In this document: positions 6,306 to 9,379 of the stretch, in pieces
How positions within the stretch are numbered: position 1 is the stretch's first letter
Layout of the letters: every line of letters begins with the position of its first letter
From: Campylobacterales bacterium
GTDB lineage: Bacteria > Campylobacterota > Campylobacteria > Campylobacterales > Arcobacteraceae
Reading direction: 5' to 3'
DNA: 9,379 nucleotides
Assembly (NCBI GenBank): GCA_016784825.1
Contig: JADHTT010000016.1
Location: 1 to 9,379, forward strand
The notes under the pieces: generated by a model
What the model was told of the DNA's origin: nothing
Databases searched by the model: none
What the model saw: only the letters and a program-made list of their open reading frames with translations
Made by a program: the position numbers and the translations under genes

Positions 6306-6534
6306 TTATTTGTATTTTATAAGATATACCATCTTTTGCTTTGCAACCATTAATTACAGTTTTTATAGCAGCGATCATATTACCATTTTTACCAATAAGC
6401 TTACGAATATCATCTTGGTGAGCAGTTACTGTAATAAGTGCAAATGTATCATTTTCATGTTCTATTTCAACAGTAACATCGTCAGGATTAGCAACAATTA
6501 ATCTTGCATAATCCTGAACAAATTGAGTAATCAT
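6295..6534 (-). CDS. khpA: KH-domain RNA-binding protein KhpA
   Basis: A 79-residue single KH domain, the usual length for KhpA. The RNA-contacting GxxG loop is IGKNGNMI at 47-54 (Gly48, Lys49, Asn50, Gly51). Family members bind many RNAs, often with a partner KhpB, and influence ribosome maturation or cell-division gene expression in Gram-positive bacteria. It lies 6 nt after rpsP and overlaps rimM, a context that ties it to 30S biogenesis. The ATG lacks a good Shine-Dalgarno; only GGA inside the rpsP end, about 12 nt away, is available, suggesting coupling to rpsP translation. Confidence 0.93.
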   Translation of the reverse strand: MITQFVQDYARLIVANPDDVTVEIEHENDTFALITVTAHQDDIRKLIGKNGNMIAAIKTVINGCKAKDGISYKIQINAR

Positions 6535-6540
6535 CTAGGA

Positions 6541-6768
6541 TTATTTTCCAGTGATTTTTTTAACTTTGCTACTCATTTGAGCACCAACGCTTAACCAGTG
6601 GTCAAGTCTATCTTCATCAATTTTAAGTACTTTTGGCTCAACTACTGGGTTGTAGTAACCAATTGATTCGATCCAACCTGAATCTCTTCTTTTTCTACTA
6701 TCTGTAACTACGATTCTGTAAAATGGCTTTTTCTTTCTACCCATTCTTGTAAGTCTAATTGTTGTCAT
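6541..6768 (-). CDS. rpsP: 30S ribosomal protein S16
   Basis: S16 is required for 30S assembly. The 75 residues include the family signature [33 protein letters not shown] within residues 2-34 and the conserved IGYYNP motif. The C-terminus is on the short side, as in many Campylobacterota S16 proteins. A strong Shine-Dalgarno AAAGGAAAG lies about 8 nt before the ATG. The gene is separated from ffh by 97 nt that hold two adjacent palindromes; the rest of the operon (khpA, rimM) follows closely. Confidence 0.97.
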   Translation of the reverse strand: MTTIRLTRMGRKKKPFYRIVVTDSRKRRDSGWIESIGYYNPVVEPKVLKIDEDRLDHWLSVGAQMSSKVKKITGK

Positions 6769-6800
6769 ATTTTCTTTCCTTTTATATTTTTAACTTATTA

Positions 6801-6854
6801 TGTTAAGTGGTAAAGACTATAAATATAGTATTTACCACTTAACACTTAAGTGTT
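6801..6854. repeat. Two adjacent palindromes in the ffh-rpsP spacer
   Basis: The first has perfect 14-bp arms, TGTTAAGTGGTAAA (6801-6814) and its complement (6831-6844). It continues inward after a G-A mismatch with five more pairs and a 4-nt loop. The second is the self-complementary 14-mer AACACTTAAGTGTT (6841-6854), which shares bases with the first, so the two folds are mutually exclusive. No U run follows on either strand, so this is not an ordinary terminator. An attenuator, RNase III site or S16 leader element is possible. Confidence 0.75.
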
Positions 6855-6865
6855 GATCTTAAGTC

Positions 6866-8224
6866 TTATCGACCAAGCCCCGATGGTATTCCTGCCCCTG
6901 CATTACCCATTTGTGATAACATTTGTTGCATCCCTTTACCACCTTTACCAGATAGCTTTTTAGCCATCTTAGCAGCATTTTTAAATTGTTTAAGTATTTT
7001 ATTTACTTGTACTTCTGATAGGCCAGCACCAGTAGCTAATCTTCTTTTTCTACTAAGGTTAATAATAGATGGTGTTTCTCTTTCTTTTGGAGTCATTGAT
7101 GATATAAGAGCTTTAATTCTTACTATTTCACCTGAGTTTTCAAGGTCCATATCACCTAATTGACTAGCCATTTTATTCATTCCTGGAATCATAGACATAA
7201 TAGATTTCATAGAACCTAGTTTTTTCATCATCTCAAGTTGATCTAAGAAGTCATTAAAATTAAACTCACCTTTTTTAATTTTCTTCGTTACTTCTTTTGC
7301 TTTTTTCTGGTCAATAACAGTAGAAGTTTTTTCAGCAAGACCTTCAATGTCTCCAGCACCCATAAGTCTTGATACAATTCTTTCTGGGATAAATACTTCA
7401 AGGTCTGGCATCTTTTCACCAGTACCTACAAATCTTAATGGTACTTCAACTTGATGTGCAATAGAAAGTGCCACACCACCTTTCGTATCTCCATCAAATT
7501 TTGTTAGTATTACACCATCTATACCAATTTGTTCTTTAAATGATGTTGCAGTTTTAGTAGCATCATGACCTGTTAGTGAATCTGCCACATAGAAAATTTC
7601 ATCAGGATTTACCGCTTTTTTAACATCTTCTAGTTGTGACATTAGTTCAGTATCAATTGCTAGACGACCAGCTGTATCCACTAGTAGTACATCATAAAGC
7701 CCATCTTCGGCTTTCTTTTTAGCAGCCTGTGCAATTTTTACTGGATTTGTCTCATTGTCATCGAAATATACATCAACTTCAATCTGCTCACCAATTTGTT
7801 TTAATTGTTCAACCGCCGCAAGTCTTTGTAAGTCAGCAGCAGCTATTAAAACTTTTTTATTTTTTTGCTTTAGATTTAATGCCAATTTACCAGTTGTAGT
7901 TGTTTTACCACTACCTTGAAGACCAGTCATTAGAATTGTAGTTAATGGTGTTGAAGCATATACAAAACCTTGGTTTCCAGATGTTGTTAAAATATCTGTT
8001 AGGTTTTTTTGTAATGCTTTAATAAAGCTATCTTGACCAATACCATTATGTTTGGTATCAGATTCTATAGCAGATACTAATTGTTTTGTAGTTTTATGAT
8101 GTACATCTGATTTTAAAAGTGATTTTCTAAGTTCAGTTGTTGCTTTTTTTAGTGAGCTAGCATCATCTTGATGTCTAATTTTATTTACAATATTTTTAAA
8201 GCCACCTGTTAATACTTCAAACAA
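6866..8224 (-). CDS. ffh: Signal recognition particle protein Ffh (SRP54)
   Basis: Ffh binds 4.5S RNA and emerging signal or transmembrane segments and delivers ribosomes to FtsY by paired GTPases. All 452 residues are present. The N domain covers 1-85. The G domain has the P-loop GLQGSGKTTTT (101-111), DLQRLAAVEQL (131-141), DTAGRL (183-188), TKFDGDTKGG (241-250) and GTGEKMPDLE (267-276). The M domain has the methionine-rich finger around 331-352 and the RNA-binding stretch RKRRLATGAG (392-401). A methionine/glycine-rich tail ends the protein. The start is a TTG (complement of 8222-8224), supported by AGGAG eight bases upstream. It heads the operon with rpsP, khpA and rimM. Position 135 is Leu where many Ffh have Pro. 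Confidence 0.96.
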   Translation of the reverse strand: MFEVLTGGFKNIVNKIRHQDDASSLKKATTELRKSLLKSDVHHKTTKQLVSAIESDTKHNGIGQDSFIKALQKNLTDILTTSGNQGFVYASTPLTTILMTGLQGSGKTTTTGKLALNLKQKNKKVLIAAADLQRLAAVEQLKQIGEQIEVDVYFDDNETNPVKIAQAAKKKAEDGLYDVLLVDTAGRLAIDTELMSQLEDVKKAVNPDEIFYVADSLTGHDATKTATSFKEQIGIDGVILTKFDGDTKGGVALSIAHQVEVPLRFVGTGEKMPDLEVFIPERIVSRLMGAGDIEGLAEKTSTVIDQKKAKEVTKKIKKGEFNFNDFLDQLEMMKKLGSMKSIMSMIPGMNKMASQLGDMDLENSGEIVRIKALISSMTPKERETPSIINLSRKRRLATGAGLSEVQVNKILKQFKNAAKMAKKLSGKGGKGMQQMLSQMGNAGAGIPSGLGR

Positions 8225-8254
8225 TTAATCTTCTCCTATATTTTAAAGTTTGGG

Positions 8255-8260
8255 ATTATA
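8255..8260 (-). promoter_or_regulatory. Candidate -10 of the ffh operon promoter
   Basis: The minus strand reads TATAAT, predicting a start near 8248 and a leader of about 24 nt to the TTG start of ffh. No good -35 is seen. The element lies downstream (on the minus strand) of the terminator-like hairpin at 8298-8325, which would insulate the operon from transcription coming from the right. Confidence 0.5.
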
Positions 8261-8297
8261 TATTAAATTTGCTTGATTTAAACTTAATGTAAGTTTC

Positions 8298-8325
8298 AAA
8301 AATATAAAAAGCCCTTATTTAAGGG
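8298..8325 (-). terminator. Intrinsic terminator, minus strand, upstream of ffh
   Basis: Read on the minus strand, CCCTT pairs with AAGGG around a 4-nt AAAT loop (8325-8312), followed by CTTTTTATATTTTT. The stem is short but perfect and the U-rich tail is good. It would stop transcripts arriving from the right, that is from the pseudouridine synthase gene, and so protects the ffh promoter. Confidence 0.6.
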
Positions 8326-8350
8326 ATAGTTAAATATTTTTATCTTAAAA

Positions 8351-8356
8351 TATACT
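8351..8356 (+). promoter_or_regulatory. Possible -10 for the exported thioredoxin gene
   Basis: TATACT lies 25 nt before the ATG, predicting a start near 8363, and is followed by a Shine-Dalgarno TAAGGA at 8369-8374. There is no clear -35. Other A/T-rich hexamers nearby could serve as well. Confidence 0.3.
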
Positions 8357-8380
8357 TAAAATAAACTCTAAGGATTAAAG

Positions 8381-8809
8381 ATGATACTCAGTAAATTTAT
8401 ATTTAATATAGTATTTTGTATTACTATTATTATGTCGCACTTAGGGGCGAATAGTCTAAACTTTAACCCCGCAGATGATTATGATAAGATTATTCAAATA
8501 GCACAAGAGAGTAAAAAAAATATCTTATTATATGTTTATAGGGATGGATGTCCTTGGTGTAAAAAACTAAAAGAAAATACCCTACAAGATCAAAGAGTTA
8601 TCAAGTATATAAATGAAAAATTTATTTTTGTAACAATGGCTAAAGACAATTGGACATTACCAAGTATATATGCACCTAATGTAGTACCATCAGTATTTTT
8701 GATTGACCAACAAAATGAGAATATGATATATTGGCATAAAGGATACATAGAAGCAGATGATATGCTTGATCTGCTTCAGAGAATTGATAAGGTATTATCT
8801 TCTAATTAA
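8381..8809 (+). CDS. Exported thioredoxin-fold protein with CPWC active site
   Basis: A 142-residue protein with an N-terminal hydrophobic signal (about residues 1-23, likely cleavage near LGA-NS) and a thioredoxin-like domain. The redox motif is CPWC (Cys57, Cys60) after YVYRDG, and the cis-proline loop is VVPS (Pro103). It resembles small periplasmic thioredoxins of the Thioredoxin_7/SoxW-like type, which reduce or isomerise disulfides or supply electrons to envelope enzymes; the partner is not evident here. The ATG has TAAGGA six bases upstream. It is transcribed alone, divergent from ffh, and its last four bases overlap the end of the convergent pseudouridine synthase gene. No plus-strand terminator follows it. 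Confidence 0.85.
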   Translation: MILSKFIFNIVFCITIIMSHLGANSLNFNPADDYDKIIQIAQESKKNILLYVYRDGCPWCKKLKENTLQDQRVIKYINEKFIFVTMAKDNWTLPSIYAPNVVPSVFLIDQQNENMIYWHKGYIEADDMLDLLQRIDKVLSSN

Positions 8810-9379
8810 AATCCGAATCTATTAAATTCTTTTGGTTCTTTAGCTACAAATGTGTATCCAAGAAGCTCAGTCTTTTTAGAATGAAGTAGCATTCTATTTG
8901 TATGAGAAGATGTTTTACCATATTGTGCATCACCTAATATAGGAAATTTTATACTTGCAAGGTGTACTCTAATTTGATGAGTTCGTCCATGCTCAATTAC
9001 AACTTTTATTTTTGATTTATTACCCTCTATAAACATAGGTATTATTGTTGTTTTTGCTGGTTTACCAAGTTCAAGATCAATTTTACTTCTAGCAACCTTA
9101 CCTTTGTGTGTAATAATTGGTTGATCAATTACCTCTTCTTCTGCTACTTTCCCTTCTACAATTGCTACATATTCTTTATAAACTTTGTTTTGTTTAAATT
9201 CTTTGATAGCTTTTCTTCTAAACTCTTCATTTTTGGCAAATAGCATTACACCACTTGTCTCTTTATCTAATCTATTTAAAAGTATTGCATGTGGAAATGA
9301 TTTACTTACTTGTTCTGCAGTTTCAAAAGCAGGTTTATCTACAGCAATGATATCATCATCTTCAAAAATTACTTTAGTT
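8806..9379 (-). CDS. RluA-family pseudouridine synthase (partial, N-terminus off window)
   Basis: Members convert specific uridines in 23S rRNA or tRNA to pseudouridine. The frame stays open to the right edge, so the methionine at 9246 is internal and not the start; 190 residues are visible. The visible part begins VIFEDDDIIAVDKPA, typical of the domain start. The catalytic box is NRLDKETSG, with the nucleophilic Asp encoded at 9265-9267; RluA-type enzymes usually have His before RLD. Further signatures are YKEYVAIVEG, EHGRTHQIRVHLA and PILGDAQYG. Any N-terminal S4 domain would lie outside. The family is certain, but the target site cannot be assigned. Its stop codon overlaps the stop of the convergent thioredoxin gene. 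Confidence 0.93.
   Translation of the reverse strand, partial: TKVIFEDDDIIAVDKPAFETAEQVSKSFPHAILLNRLDKETSGVMLFAKNEEFRRKAIKEFKQNKVYKEYVAIVEGKVAEEEVIDQPIITHKGKVARSKIDLELGKPAKTTIIPMFIEGNKSKIKVVIEHGRTHQIRVHLASIKFPILGDAQYGKTSSHTNRMLLHSKKTELLGYTFVAKEPKEFNRFGF

Overview
This window looks like core chromosome of an AT-rich member of the Campylobacterota (the former Epsilonproteobacteria). Protein sequence style, base composition and neighbourhoods (prfA with rpsT, glmM with lspA, ffh-rpsP-khpA-rimM) suggest a free-living lineage of the Arcobacter/Sulfurimonas/Sulfurovum type. The genus cannot be fixed by eye. I see no phage, transposon, CRISPR, toxin-antitoxin or defence system.

Layout. Left block, minus strand: the N-terminal part of release factor 1 (prfA, running off the left edge) and ribosomal protein S20 (rpsT), with a perfect hairpin between them. 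Divergent from rpsT is the plus-strand pair glmM-lspA (cell-wall amino-sugar synthesis, lipoprotein signal peptidase), which overlap. A strong promoter then drives a four-tRNA operon, Pro(UGG)-His(GUG)-Arg(UCU)-Leu(UAG), closed by a clear intrinsic terminator. The tRNA-Leu is enclosed by a 21-bp near-perfect inverted repeat, the most striking structure in the window.

Centre. A hotdog-fold thioesterase-like gene (minus) is divergent from a three-gene plus-strand set: a tiny lipoprotein, a predicted lipoprotein nuclease of the phospholipase D superfamily with one HKD motif, and a membrane M48 (Ste24-like) zinc protease. The first two genes overlap by 20 nt.

Right block, minus strand: ffh-rpsP-khpA-rimM, the co-translational targeting and 30S-biogenesis operon. 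It ends abruptly after rimM, where trmD and rplS would usually follow. Upstream of ffh lies an exported thioredoxin-like protein (plus). It meets tail to tail a RluA-type pseudouridine synthase that runs off the right edge. The first intrinsic terminator I can see for that minus-strand gene lies beyond the whole thioredoxin gene.

Most genes here serve translation: termination, 30S assembly, tRNA supply, rRNA modification and SRP targeting. A smaller envelope set (GlmM, LspA, two lipoproteins, M48 protease, periplasmic thioredoxin) is linked in that LspA would process the two lipoproteins encoded about 1.5 kb downstream. The points most worth following are RNA structures and transcript architecture, not a new protein system.
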